From Nocardioides glacieisoli (GTDB taxonomy: Bacteria; Actinomycetota; Actinomycetes; Propionibacteriales; Nocardioidaceae), in the NCBI RefSeq assembly GCF_004137245.1, contig NZ_SDWS01000007.1, positions 62,001-126,000 on the forward strand: a stretch of DNA of 64,000 nt, written 5' to 3'. The notes below the pieces were generated by a model. The model was not told the DNA's origin. It ran no database searches and saw only the letters and a list, made by a program, of their open reading frames with translations. Both the position numbers and the translations under genes were made by a program. Shown here in pieces: positions 46,092 to 56,430 of this stretch; position 1 is the stretch's first letter, and each line of letters begins with the position of its first letter.

Positions 46092-47672
46092 ATGACCCGG
46101 AACCTGCCCACCGCCGAGATGCACCCCCAGCGCTGGGGCGCTCCTGACGCCGCGACGGTCCTGCCCGACTCCGCGCTCGGCCTCGTCGACCTCGCCTTCG
46201 GGCTCCAGGACCGTCCGGCCGTCACCGGCGCGACGCCCCCGCCGGTCGCGCTCGACGCCTCGCTGCTCGACGGGCTGCGCGCGATCGTGGGGGCCGACCA
46301 CGTCCTCGTCGACGACACCACGCGCGCCCTGCGCACGCGCGGCAAGTCGACGCCCGACCTGCTGCGGGCGCGCGCCGGCGACCTCACCGACGCCCCGGAC
46401 GCGGTCGTGCGACCCGACGGGCACGACGAGGTGGTCGCCCTGCTCGCCTGGGCCACCGAACACCGCGTCGCGGTCGTCCCCTTCGGCGGCGGCACGTGCG
46501 TGACCGGCGGCCTCGCCGCCCGCCGCGACGGGTTCGCCGGGCTCGTCAGCCTCGACCTGGTGCGGATGAAGCGGCTCCTCGCCGTCGACGAGGTCTCGAT
46601 GACCGCGACCCTCGAGCCGGGCCTGCGCGGCCCCGAGGCCGAGGCGCTGCTGGCGGAGCACGGGCTCACCCTCGGCCACTACCCCCAGTCCTTCGAGCAC
46701 GCGTCGATCGGCGGCTTCGCGGCCACCCGGTCGAGCGGCCAGTCCAGCGCCGGCTACGGCCGCTTCGACGCGATGGTCGTCGCGCTGACTGCAGCTACCC
46801 CGACCGGGTCGCTCGAGCTCGGCTCGTCGCCGGCCAACGCCGCCGGCCCCGACCTGCGCCAGCTGCTGCTGGGCTCCGAGGGAGCCTTCGGCGTCATCAC
46901 GTCGGTGACGGTGCGCGTGCGACGTGCGCCCGCCGAGACGACGTACGAAGGGTGGCGGTGGCCGTCGTTCGACGCCGGCTCCGACGCGATGCGCGCCCTC
47001 GCCCAGGACGGCCTGCTGCCGACCGTCATCCGGCTCTCCGACGAGTCGGAGACGGCGATCAACCTCGCCGACCCCTCCTCGATCGGCGGGTCCGGCGACG
47101 GCTGCCTGATGATCACGGGCTTCGAGGGCACGGCTGCGCAGGTCGCGTCCCGCCGCGCGGCGGTCACCGAGGTCCTGACCGGCCTCGGCGGCACCCCGCT
47201 CGGCACCGAGCCGGGGGAGAAGTGGTCGCACGGCCGGTTCGGCGCGCCCTACCTGCGCGATGCCCTGCTCGACCACGGCGTGCTCGTCGAGACCCTCGAG
47301 ACGGCGACGTTCTGGTCCAACCGACAGCGGCTGTACGCCGACGTGAAGGCCGCGCTGACCTCGACGCTCGGCGAGGGTTCGCTGGTGCTGTGCCACGTCT
47401 CGCACGTCTACGAGACCGGCTGCTCGCTCTACTTCACCGTCGCCGCGCGCCAGGGCGACGACCCGATCGCGCAGTGGCAGGTCGCCAAGGCAGCCGCGAG
47501 CGACGCGATGGTCGCGGCCGGCGCGACCATCACCCACCACCACGCCGTCGGCACCGACCACCTCCCGTGGCTGGCCCAGGAGATCGGCGAGGTCGGCGTG
47601 CGCGTGCTCCGCGCGGTCAAGGCCGAGCTCGACCCGGCGGGGATCCTGAACCCGGGGGTGCTGATCCCCTAG
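46092..47672 (+). CDS. Alkyldihydroxyacetonephosphate synthase-like FAD protein
   Basis: A 526-aa VAO-type flavoprotein. FAD-binding blocks: VVPFGGGTCVTGG and SFEHASIGGFAATRSSGQSS; the C-terminal ITHHHAVGTDH carries the HHH motif seen in alkyl-DHAP synthase (AGPS), and the end reads LDPAGILNPGVLIP. AGPS swaps the acyl group of acyl-DHAP for an alkyl chain; bacterial relatives often have unproven roles. It is divergent from TetR-glpD, whose product DHAP is the matching metabolite. Confidence 0.85.
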   Translation: MTRNLPTAEMHPQRWGAPDAATVLPDSALGLVDLAFGLQDRPAVTGATPPPVALDASLLDGLRAIVGADHVLVDDTTRALRTRGKSTPDLLRARAGDLTDAPDAVVRPDGHDEVVALLAWATEHRVAVVPFGGGTCVTGGLAARRDGFAGLVSLDLVRMKRLLAVDEVSMTATLEPGLRGPEAEALLAEHGLTLGHYPQSFEHASIGGFAATRSSGQSSAGYGRFDAMVVALTAATPTGSLELGSSPANAAGPDLRQLLLGSEGAFGVITSVTVRVRRAPAETTYEGWRWPSFDAGSDAMRALAQDGLLPTVIRLSDESETAINLADPSSIGGSGDGCLMITGFEGTAAQVASRRAAVTEVLTGLGGTPLGTEPGEKWSHGRFGAPYLRDALLDHGVLVETLETATFWSNRQRLYADVKAALTSTLGEGSLVLCHVSHVYETGCSLYFTVAARQGDDPIAQWQVAKAAASDAMVAAGATITHHHAVGTDHLPWLAQEIGEVGVRVLRAVKAELDPAGILNPGVLIP

Positions 47673-47675
47673 CCC

Positions 47676-47740
47676 CGGTAGTCCCGATCAATCGGGCTGT
47701 CCCGACCGACCCGTGACGACCCAGATGATGGGGACTACCG
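47676..47740. terminator. Bidirectional terminator with nested hairpin
   Basis: CGGTAGTCCC and GGGACTACCG make an outer 10-bp stem. Inside it, CCCGAT-CA-ATCGGG (47683-47696) can form a smaller hairpin. The right arm runs over the pirin stop codon at 47735-47737, so the structure serves both convergent genes. Confidence 0.6.
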
Positions 47741-48418
47741 CGCGAAGGACCAGATGAGGAGCTCGGTCGGCTCGCTCGCCCGCACGACGTGCCCGGTCTC
47801 GTCGGTGATCCGGGCCGCGTCGCCGGCCCGCAGGACCGCGTCGGCGACCGAGACCTGACCGGTCGCGGCGAAGACGTGCTGGCGCGGGTCGTCGGGCAGC
47901 GTCGCCGACTGGCCCGCGGCGAGCCGCGCGACGAGGAGGCGCGCACCTGTCGCTCCGAGGGGCAGGCCCGATCCGCCGACCACCTCGGCCAGGCCGGCGC
48001 CGGCATCGGGCGCCTCACCCAGGACGTACGCCGGTTCGCCACCGGCGCGAGTCGGCGCGAGCCACGCCTGGACGAAGCGGCAGCGCCCCGACCCGGGGTC
48101 GGCGACCTCGCTGTGCCGGATGCCGGAGCCGGCGGACAGCACTTGCGCGCGTCCCGCCTCGACCACGTGCCGCGCACCCGTCGAGTCGATGTGCACGAGC
48201 GCACCCTCGAGCACCCAGGTCACGATCTCCAGCTCGGAGTGCGGGTGGTCGGGGTAGCCCGCGGCAGGCTCGAGCAGGTCGTCGTTGTGGCAGACCAGCG
48301 GACCGAACCCGAGGTTCGCCGGGTCGTAGTGGGGACCGAAGGAGAAGGAGTGCCTCGTCTCCCGGCCCGCCGCCGTCGACGACGACCTGTGCGAACCGGC
48401 GTACAAGCCCACTGACAT
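47735..48418 (-). CDS. Pirin-family protein
   Basis: A 227-aa bicupin. The metal-binding N-terminal blocks are present: HSFSFGPHYDPAN and the PHSELEIVTWVLEGAL region with GIRHSEV and the conserved His/Glu ligands. Some pirins are quercetinases and others are redox-sensing regulators. It is divergent from a GH1 glucosidase with an 18-bp gap. ATG 48418 lies 6 nt after GAAGAT. Confidence 0.9.
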   Translation of the reverse strand: MSVGLYAGSHRSSSTAAGRETRHSFSFGPHYDPANLGFGPLVCHNDDLLEPAAGYPDHPHSELEIVTWVLEGALVHIDSTGARHVVEAGRAQVLSAGSGIRHSEVADPGSGRCRFVQAWLAPTRAGGEPAYVLGEAPDAGAGLAEVVGGSGLPLGATGARLLVARLAAGQSATLPDDPRQHVFAATGQVSVADAVLRAGDAARITDETGHVVRASEPTELLIWSFAR

Positions 48419-48423
48419 GCCGA

Positions 48424-48430
48424 TATCTTC
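48424..48430. promoter_or_regulatory. Overlapping divergent -10 elements (pirin / glucosidase)
   Basis: TATCTT at 48424-48429 (plus, 7 nt before GTG 48437) and GAAGAT at 48425-48430 (minus, 6 nt before ATG 48418) share five base pairs. Confidence 0.45.
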
Positions 48431-48436
48431 GCGGAT

Positions 48437-49783
<1,347 letters not shown>

Positions 49784-49805
49784 GCGCCACCGATAGGCTC
49801 GCTCC

Positions 49806-50849
49806 ATGAGTAGTCGGCGCGTGGTCTTCGTCGTCGGTTCGGGCCGCAGCGGCACGAGCACGATGGCCGGGACGCTGCGCACGCTCGGCCTCCACGTGCC
49901 GCAGCCCGAGGTCGTCGCCGACGCCACCAACCCCAAGGGGTTCGGCGAGCCGCGCTGGGTGGTCGACCTCCACCACGAGCTGCTCCAGCGCAGCAACGTG
50001 CAGGTGTCCGACGCCCGACCGCGCGCCTGGCTCGACACCGGCACCACCAGCGGCGACCACGCCACCCGCGAGCGGGTCACCGCCTGGCTCGAGCAGCAGC
50101 TCGCCGTCGGCGACGAGCTCGTGATCAAGGACCCCCGCGCCTCGTGGTTCCTCGGCCTCTGGCGGGCCGCGGCCGACCGCTGCGACGCGACGTCGTCCTA
50201 CGTCACGATGCTGCGGCCGGTGACCGAGGTCGTCGGCTCGAAGCAGACCTACTACGGGCAGATGGGCGCCGGCTCCGACCAGGGCGCGATCACCCGTACG
50301 GCCGCGTGGATCAACATGATGCTCCACACCGAGCGAGCCACCCGCGGCCAGCAGCGCGCGTTCGTCCGCTACGCCGACCTCCTCGACGACTGGACGCAGC
50401 CGGTCTTCGCCCTCGGCGAGAAGTTCGACCTGCAGGCCGTGAAGACCGCGATGGCCGTCGACATCGCCGAGGTGCACCGCTTCATCGACCCGTCCCTGCG
50501 GCGGGTGACGATGACGTGGGACGACATCGGCGTGCCCGACCGGCTGCGCGAGCTCGCCGACGAGACCTGGCAGGCCCTCGACGAGATCGCCACCGACGAC
50601 ACCGAGAAGACCCGGGAGTGGTGCGACCAGCTGCGCACCGCCTACGCCGCGCAGTACGCCGAGGCGGAGGCGTTCGCCCACTCGACGGTCGTGGCCCAGC
50701 GGCGTACGGCTGCCGCCGACGCGCGTCGCGAGGCGACGTCCCCCGGCCCCGCGGGCGCCGACCGGATCCCGCACGCCGTGCGGGCGATGGTGCCGCCGGC
50801 CGCCCGCCAGAAGCTGCGCCGGGCCATGGGCCGGGAGCGACCGGCCTGA
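49806..50849 (+). CDS. Sulfotransferase-family protein
   Basis: A 347-aa protein with the 5' PAPS-binding loop VVGSGRSGTSTMAG (residues 9-22) and the 3'-phosphate-type block LVIKDPRASWFLGLW near residue 107. It resembles sulfotransferases that act on cell-surface glycans. ATG 49806 follows TAGGCT by 6 nt. It heads a four-gene operon with glycosyltransferases. Acceptor unknown; PAPS use is from family knowledge. Confidence 0.82.
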   Translation: MSSRRVVFVVGSGRSGTSTMAGTLRTLGLHVPQPEVVADATNPKGFGEPRWVVDLHHELLQRSNVQVSDARPRAWLDTGTTSGDHATRERVTAWLEQQLAVGDELVIKDPRASWFLGLWRAAADRCDATSSYVTMLRPVTEVVGSKQTYYGQMGAGSDQGAITRTAAWINMMLHTERATRGQQRAFVRYADLLDDWTQPVFALGEKFDLQAVKTAMAVDIAEVHRFIDPSLRRVTMTWDDIGVPDRLRELADETWQALDEIATDDTEKTREWCDQLRTAYAAQYAEAEAFAHSTVVAQRRTAAADARREATSPGPAGADRIPHAVRAMVPPAARQKLRRAMGRERPA

Positions 50850-51787
50850 TGCCCGACATCGCCGCGCTGGAAGGGGATTCCGGCTTCGACGTGACCTGGC
50901 CGTGGACCTCCGGAGAGCGCCTCGAGCCGGGGCTGACGTGCGTCTTCCGGGTGCGCAACGAGGCGCGCAACCTGCCGTGGGTGCTGCCACCGATCTTCTC
51001 CGCCGTCGACCACGTGCTGCTCGTCGACAACGGCTCCGACGACGACACCGCCGGCGTCGCGAAGCGGGTCGCGGAGCAGTGCGGCGCGGCCGACCGGCTC
51101 ACCGTCCTCGACTACCCGCACGCGGTCGCCCGGGCAGGCGGCGAGCACCTCGCGACGCCGGCCACGAGCGTCCACTCGCTCACGCACTTCTACAACTGGT
51201 GCTTCTCCCACGTCCGCACGACCTACTCGATGAAGTGGGACGGCGACATGGTGCTCACACCCGAGGGCGCCGGGATCCTGCGCGACCTGTCGTGGCAGCT
51301 CCAGTCCACCCGCGCGATCGTCGCGATGCCGCGCCACCCGCTGACGGTCGTCGACGAGTCGACCGGCTGGCTCGACCTGTCGCTGCGCTTCCTCGAGCCG
51401 TGGGTCTACCCGATGGGCCCGGACACCACCTTCGTGAAGGCCTTCGACTGGGAGCTGCGTGAGCAGCCGCCGGGCATCGAGCGGATCGTGCTGCAGCAGG
51501 GGCTGGTCGTCGAGGTGAAGTGGCTCGATGCCGACGAGTACGCCCACTGGCGGCGCGACGGGGTCGACTTCACCAACACCCGGCTCTACCGCAAGCTGCG
51601 CGAGTTCGAGGTGGACGAGGCGATCCGCAACGGCACGCCCGAGGAGCTCGGCGGGCTGGTGAAGGTGACCGCCCCACCGGGCGTGCACGTCATCGACCAC
51701 GTCAGCCGCGACTGGCTCTGGCGCCAGCCCCGTCCGCTGGTGAAGCACTCGCTGCCCGCCTCCTTGAGGGAGCGGGTGCGGACATGA
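50849..51787 (+). CDS. Family-2-like glycosyltransferase
   Basis: A 312-aa protein with a GT-A N-terminal fold: FRVRNEARNLPWVLPP, a LLVDNGSDDDTAGVA donor-site region, and MKWDGDMVL as the DXD-like metal site. The start overlaps the sulfotransferase stop (TGATG), and its end overlaps the next gene by 4 nt. It is likely a cytoplasmic enzyme handling nucleotide sugars for a surface polymer. Confidence 0.83.
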   Translation: MPDIAALEGDSGFDVTWPWTSGERLEPGLTCVFRVRNEARNLPWVLPPIFSAVDHVLLVDNGSDDDTAGVAKRVAEQCGAADRLTVLDYPHAVARAGGEHLATPATSVHSLTHFYNWCFSHVRTTYSMKWDGDMVLTPEGAGILRDLSWQLQSTRAIVAMPRHPLTVVDESTGWLDLSLRFLEPWVYPMGPDTTFVKAFDWELREQPPGIERIVLQQGLVVEVKWLDADEYAHWRRDGVDFTNTRLYRKLREFEVDEAIRNGTPEELGGLVKVTAPPGVHVIDHVSRDWLWRQPRPLVKHSLPASLRERVRT

Positions 51788-53553
51788 GCCACCCCCTCCA
51801 CGACCTCCGGATGCCCGGACCGACGCTGGTCCTGGTCGACGACTCCGACGGCCTCGCCCTCGACGCCCTGCACGGCATCGAGGACGTGCCGGGCCTCGAG
51901 CCGACGATCGTCCCGCTGTCGTCCCTCGACGGTCCGCGCAAGGGCTGGGGCTCCGTCCTCGTCGTCGCCGCCGACCGCGCGCGGCTGCGTCGGATGGCCA
52001 GCGCCGTACCCCTCCTCGGCCAGTGCAAGGCAGTCGCCTGCTGGCTCACCGACGCCCCCACGCCGTGGGTGCTCGTGCCGCGTCCGGAGTGGCCGCCGCT
52101 CGCACACCTCGTGGCGCGCCCGGCCGGCGAGCGCGGAGTGCTCACGGTCGTCCGGTTCGGCTCCGGCGCGCGGGCCCAGCTCGTCGTGATGGAGATGGCC
52201 AGGCAGGCCGCCGGACCCGGCGACACCACGCACGGCGGCGTCGTCGTGGCGTACGCCGGTCGTCCCGCTGCGCCGGGACTCGACGCCCGGAGCGTGCTGC
52301 TGACCGACCTCTCCGGCGCGGGCGAGGAGTCGCGCGACGTGCCGCCCGACGTCGTCGTCGCCCGCCGCGACGGTGCCGTGGACGAGCACCACGTCATCGA
52401 CCGCGCGCCCACCGTGGTCACCGACCCCGGGCCCGAGCCCGTGGACGAGCGGATCTTCAACCCCGTCGGCTTCCGCAAGGACTGGGACGAGCCGGTCATC
52501 TCCCTGGCCGGTCCGGTGACCGAGGACGTCGTCGCCGCGGCCCGTGCCCACCAGGGCGTCCGGCTCACCGCCGACACCTCGACCGCCGACCTGCTCGCGC
52601 TGGCCGCGTCCGGCGTGCCGCTGGTCGGCGTCGATGCCGCGCGCCTCGCCGAGACCGGCTTCGCCCCGGGCCTGGTCGACGCGCTCGCGGCCCAGGTCGA
52701 CCTCGACGACGCGCTGCGCCGCGAGGAGCACAGCCTGGCCGTGCGCCGGGCCGCCTTCGACCACCACTCAACGCTGGCCTGGCGCTCGGCGCTGGCCTCG
52801 CGCGCCGGCGTACGCCACGTCGCGCTGCCGCCGGTCAGTGCGCTGCTGGCCACCAAGCGACCCGAGATGCTCGACTTCGCGCTGCGGCAGGTCGCTCGGC
52901 AGCGGGGCGCGGAGGTCGAGCTGGTGCTGGCCGCGCACGGCTTCGAGCCCGACCGCGATGCCGTACGCCGTGCGCTCGGCGACCGCCCCCACCAGGTGCT
53001 CACCTTCGACGGGGGCGACTTCTTCGGCGACGTCCTCACCGCCGCCGCGCGCGCCGCGTCGAGCGAGGTGCTGCTCAAGGTGGACGACGACGACTGGTAC
53101 TCACCCGACGCCGTCCACGACCTGCTGATGGCACGGCGGTTCTCCGGCGCGGACGTCGTCGGGATGCCGTCGGAGTTCGTCTACCTCCACGCCAACGAGC
53201 ACCGCGAGGACCTCACCGTCCGGCGCAACCACCCCTCCGAGCTCTTCGCCCGCTTCGTCGCCGGCGGGACGCTCCTGCTCGACCGCGGACTGCTGAGCTC
53301 GCTCGGCTACTTCCGGCGGGTGCGCAAGTTCGTCGACGCGCAGCTGCTGTCGGGCGTCGAGGCCGCGGGCGGGCGGATCTACCGCACCCACGGGCTCGGC
53401 TACATCCTGCGCCGCACCGGCGCGGGACACACCTGGCAGCGTGACGACGAGGAGTTCCGCCGACCTGACATCGTGGCCTCCGAGTGGGCGGGGTTCCAGC
53501 CCAGCCTGGCCCTGGAGGTCGACCCGCTCGACCGGCCCGAGGGGGGTGCGTAG
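51784..53553 (+). CDS. Two-domain glycosyltransferase-like protein
   Basis: A 589-aa protein. The C-terminal half looks like a GT-A domain: FALRQVARQRGAEVELVLA, then LLKVDDDDWYSPDAVHDLL as a DXD-rich metal site, and RKFVDAQLLSGVEAAGGRIY. The N-terminal 300 residues are not recognised but contain a VDDSDG and an ISLAGPVTEDVV stretch that resemble a degenerate glycosyl-binding domain. It overlaps its neighbours by 4 nt and 1 nt. The precise reaction is unknown. Confidence 0.72.
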   Translation: MSHPLHDLRMPGPTLVLVDDSDGLALDALHGIEDVPGLEPTIVPLSSLDGPRKGWGSVLVVAADRARLRRMASAVPLLGQCKAVACWLTDAPTPWVLVPRPEWPPLAHLVARPAGERGVLTVVRFGSGARAQLVVMEMARQAAGPGDTTHGGVVVAYAGRPAAPGLDARSVLLTDLSGAGEESRDVPPDVVVARRDGAVDEHHVIDRAPTVVTDPGPEPVDERIFNPVGFRKDWDEPVISLAGPVTEDVVAAARAHQGVRLTADTSTADLLALAASGVPLVGVDAARLAETGFAPGLVDALAAQVDLDDALRREEHSLAVRRAAFDHHSTLAWRSALASRAGVRHVALPPVSALLATKRPEMLDFALRQVARQRGAEVELVLAAHGFEPDRDAVRRALGDRPHQVLTFDGGDFFGDVLTAAARAASSEVLLKVDDDDWYSPDAVHDLLMARRFSGADVVGMPSEFVYLHANEHREDLTVRRNHPSELFARFVAGGTLLLDRGLLSSLGYFRRVRKFVDAQLLSGVEAAGGRIYRTHGLGYILRRTGAGHTWQRDDEEFRRPDIVASEWAGFQPSLALEVDPLDRPEGGA

Positions 53554-55166
53554 TGGCTCGGCAGCCGGTGGTGCGCCACAACGACTGGGGATCGCTGACC
53601 CCGCCGACCCTCGGCGAGTGGGAACCGACGATGTCGGTGACCGTGGTCGTGCCGACGTTCAACTACCAGCAGAAGCTGCCCTACGTCCTCGCCGGGCTCG
53701 CGGCCCAGTCCTACCCCGCGCACCTGCTCGAGGTGCTCGTCGTCGACGACCAGAGCTCGCCGACCCAGGAGCTGCCCGAGGTGCGGCCGGAGAACACCCG
53801 GCTGGTCCGGGTCGAGCACGGCTGGGGTCGCGCGAATGCCTGCCAGCTCGGCGCGACCCTCGCCGAGGGCGACATCCTGCACTGGTACGACGCCGACATG
53901 CTGGCCTACCGCGAGGAGGTCGAGGCGCACGCCCGCTGGCACCACCTCGTCGACTACGCCGTTCCCGGCGGTCACAAGCTCTTCGTCGACCCGGCCCCGC
54001 TGCTCGACCTCGACCCCGCCGTCGTACGCGACCGGATCGCCGCCGGCGAGGCGGCCCACCTCTTCCCAGGCCAGGAGCACGAGCCCCACCGGTGGGTCGA
54101 GGACTACTGGGCCAAGACCGAGGACCTGCGCACCGCCGGTCCACGGGCGCAGCGCTTCCACATCGGGATGACCGGGTCGGTGACGAAGGCGCTCTACTTC
54201 GACTCCGACGGCTTCGACCCCATGCTGCGGCTGGGCGAGGACATGCACCTCGGCCACTCGCTCGCCCAGGCAGGCGGGGTCTTCGTCGTCGACCGCGAGG
54301 CCCGCAGCTGGCACCTCGGGCGATCACAGGTGCTGCGTCGCGCGGAGCAGGTCAACCGCTACAACGACCCCTACCTCGCCGACCTCGTGCCGACCATGCG
54401 GCCCAAGCGCAACAAGCGCGGCCGGACCTACCAGGTGCCCTACCTCGAGGTCGTCGTGCCGGCCGGCCCCGCCGACGAGACGATCAAGGTCGTCGACTCG
54501 CTGCTCGACGGCGACGTGCCCGACCTGCTGGTGACCGTCGTCGGTCCGTGGGACTCGGTCCACGAGGACCGCGTCCAGCCCGTCGAGGACCCGGTGCTCG
54601 AGACCCGGCTGGTCCACCGCTCCTACCTCCACGAGCCGCGGGTCCGGCTCGAGCTCACTGCCCCGCAGGTCTCCGACGCCGAGATCGTCCTGACGCTGCC
54701 CGACGTGACCCTTGCACCGGTGCGCCACGCGCTGCCGCCCCTCCTCGAGGACCTCGAGCGCACCCACCACGGCGCCCGCCTGCTGTCGTACGACTCGGGT
54801 GCCGTGGCGCGCCTCGAGCGGACCTCCTCCCTGGCGCGGGTCGCTCGCGTCGCCGACGCCGGGGACGACCGCGAGGCCCTGCTGGAGGAGTCCTTCGGCA
54901 CCAAGACCTACCCGGCCGCAGCGGTGGGCTGGGTGCCCGCCGCCGAGCGCGAGGTCGAGCGCTTCACCCTCCCGGCCAGGCCCGCGATGGACCCGGAGAA
55001 GTCCGAGCACCGGATGGTCAAGGCGCTCCGCAAGGCCGACGCCGTCTCCGGCCCGGGCGAGGAGAACCCCCACGCGGAGGGCTCCGACGGCACAGAGCCG
55101 GAGCCGGCGAACGAGGCCGACGACGTCGACCAGGGCAGGCGCGGGCTCTTCGGTCGCCGCCGCTGA
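53553..55166 (+). CDS. Family-2 glycosyltransferase
   Basis: A 537-aa GT2: TVVVPTFNYQQKLPYVLAGL, LEVLVVDDQSS and HWYDADMLAYREE (the DXD) form the donor site; RLGEDMHLGHSLAQ is the acceptor-side ED motif. The C-terminal 200 residues are a charged extension with a Glu/Asp/Ala-rich linker ending in GLFGRRR. GTG 53553 overlaps the prior TAG stop by one base. Last gene of the sulfotransferase operon. Confidence 0.85.
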   Translation: MARQPVVRHNDWGSLTPPTLGEWEPTMSVTVVVPTFNYQQKLPYVLAGLAAQSYPAHLLEVLVVDDQSSPTQELPEVRPENTRLVRVEHGWGRANACQLGATLAEGDILHWYDADMLAYREEVEAHARWHHLVDYAVPGGHKLFVDPAPLLDLDPAVVRDRIAAGEAAHLFPGQEHEPHRWVEDYWAKTEDLRTAGPRAQRFHIGMTGSVTKALYFDSDGFDPMLRLGEDMHLGHSLAQAGGVFVVDREARSWHLGRSQVLRRAEQVNRYNDPYLADLVPTMRPKRNKRGRTYQVPYLEVVVPAGPADETIKVVDSLLDGDVPDLLVTVVGPWDSVHEDRVQPVEDPVLETRLVHRSYLHEPRVRLELTAPQVSDAEIVLTLPDVTLAPVRHALPPLLEDLERTHHGARLLSYDSGAVARLERTSSLARVARVADAGDDREALLEESFGTKTYPAAAVGWVPAAEREVERFTLPARPAMDPEKSEHRMVKALRKADAVSGPGEENPHAEGSDGTEPEPANEADDVDQGRRGLFGRRR

Positions 55167-55170
55167 CCGG

Positions 55171-56343
55171 TCAGTCCTCGCCGAAGAGGTCGCGGGTGTA
55201 GACCTTGTCGGCCACGTCGCGCAGCTCGTCGACCATCCGGTTGGCGACGATGAGGTCGGCGCGCTCCTTGAAGGCGGCGAGGTCGCCGGTGACCTCCGAG
55301 CCGAACCAGGAGTCGGCGTCGAGCTCGGGCTCGTAGACCACGACCTCGATCCCCTTGGCCTTGACCCGCTTCATGATCCCCTGCACCGACGACTCGCGGA
55401 AGTTGTCCGAGCCGGCCTTCATGATCAGCCGGTGGATGCCGACGACGCGCGGCGCCCGGTCGATGATGTCGAAGGCGATGAAGTCCTTGCGCGTCGTGTT
55501 GGCCTCGACGATCGCGGAGATCAGCGTCTGCGGGACGTCGGAGTAGTTGGCGAGCAGCTGCTTGGTGTCCTTCGGCAGGCAGTAGCCGCCGTAGCCGAAC
55601 GACGGGTTGTTGTAGTGCGTGCCGATCCGCGGGTCGAGCCCGACGCCGTCGATGATGTGGCGGCTGTCGAGTCCGCGTGACATCGCGAAGGAGTCGAGCT
55701 CGTTGAAGTACGCCACCCGCATCGCGAGGTAGGTGTTGGCGAACAGCTTGATCGCCTCGGCCTCGGTGGGCTGCGTGAAGAGGACGGGTACGTCGTCGGC
55801 GTCCGCGCCCTTGAGCAGCAGGTCGGCGAAGGTGCGGGCCCGCTCGGAGTCCTCGCCCACGACGATGCGCGCGGGGTGCAGGTTGTCGTGCAGCGCCTTG
55901 CCCTCGCGGAGGAACTCCGGGGAGAAGATGACGTTGTCGGTGCCCAGCCGCGTGCGTACGTCCTCGATGTAACCCACCGGCACGGTGGACTTCACGACCA
56001 TCGTCGCGTCGGGTGCGAACCGGATGACGTCACGCATCACCGACTCGATCGAGCGGGTGTCGAAGTAGTTCGTCACCGGGTCGTAGTTGGTCGGCGTCGC
56101 GATGATCACGAAGTCCGCGCCGGTGTGGGCTTCCTCGGCCTCGGTGGTGAAGGTGAGGTCGAGGTCCTCCTCGGCGAGGAAGCGCGAGATGTCGTCGTCG
56201 TGGATCGGGCTCTCGCCGCGACGGAGCCGGTCGACCCGCGGGGCGTCGAGGTCGAGGCCGACGACGGTGTTGTGGCGGGCGAGCAGCACCGCCATGGACA
56301 ACCCGACGTAACCGAGGCCGGCGACGGAGATCTTCGTGGTCAC
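55171..56343 (-). CDS. ugd: UDP-glucose 6-dehydrogenase
   Basis: A 390-aa enzyme oxidising UDP-glucose to UDP-glucuronate in two NAD-dependent steps. Seen: the Rossmann start [25 protein letters not shown], the catalytic Cys in [11 protein letters not shown] and the C-terminal [14 protein letters not shown]. The length agrees with short bacterial Ugd (about 388 aa). It converges on the sulfotransferase/glycosyltransferase operon (4-bp gap), so it likely supplies a uronic acid for the same glycan. GTG 56343 follows CAGACT by 6 nt. Confidence 0.93.
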   Translation of the reverse strand: MTTKISVAGLGYVGLSMAVLLARHNTVVGLDLDAPRVDRLRRGESPIHDDDISRFLAEEDLDLTFTTEAEEAHTGADFVIIATPTNYDPVTNYFDTRSIESVMRDVIRFAPDATMVVKSTVPVGYIEDVRTRLGTDNVIFSPEFLREGKALHDNLHPARIVVGEDSERARTFADLLLKGADADDVPVLFTQPTEAEAIKLFANTYLAMRVAYFNELDSFAMSRGLDSRHIIDGVGLDPRIGTHYNNPSFGYGGYCLPKDTKQLLANYSDVPQTLISAIVEANTTRKDFIAFDIIDRAPRVVGIHRLIMKAGSDNFRESSVQGIMKRVKAKGIEVVVYEPELDADSWFGSEVTGDLAAFKERADLIVANRMVDELRDVADKVYTRDLFGED

Positions 56344-56373
56344 CCGGTCAGTCTGCCGTAGGGCGGGAGGGGG

Positions 56374-56413
56374 ACGTCATGCGGAGCGCTTGGGAGGGCC
56401 ACTCCGCATGACG
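56374..56413 (-). terminator. Terminator of the exported-protein gene
   Basis: CGTCATGCGGAG and CTCCGCATGACG (56375-56386, 56402-56413) form a perfect 12-bp stem with a 15-nt loop, downstream of the gene at 56431 and just before the ugd promoter. Confidence 0.7.
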
Positions 56414-56430
56414 CCGTCTCTCCCCAGAGG

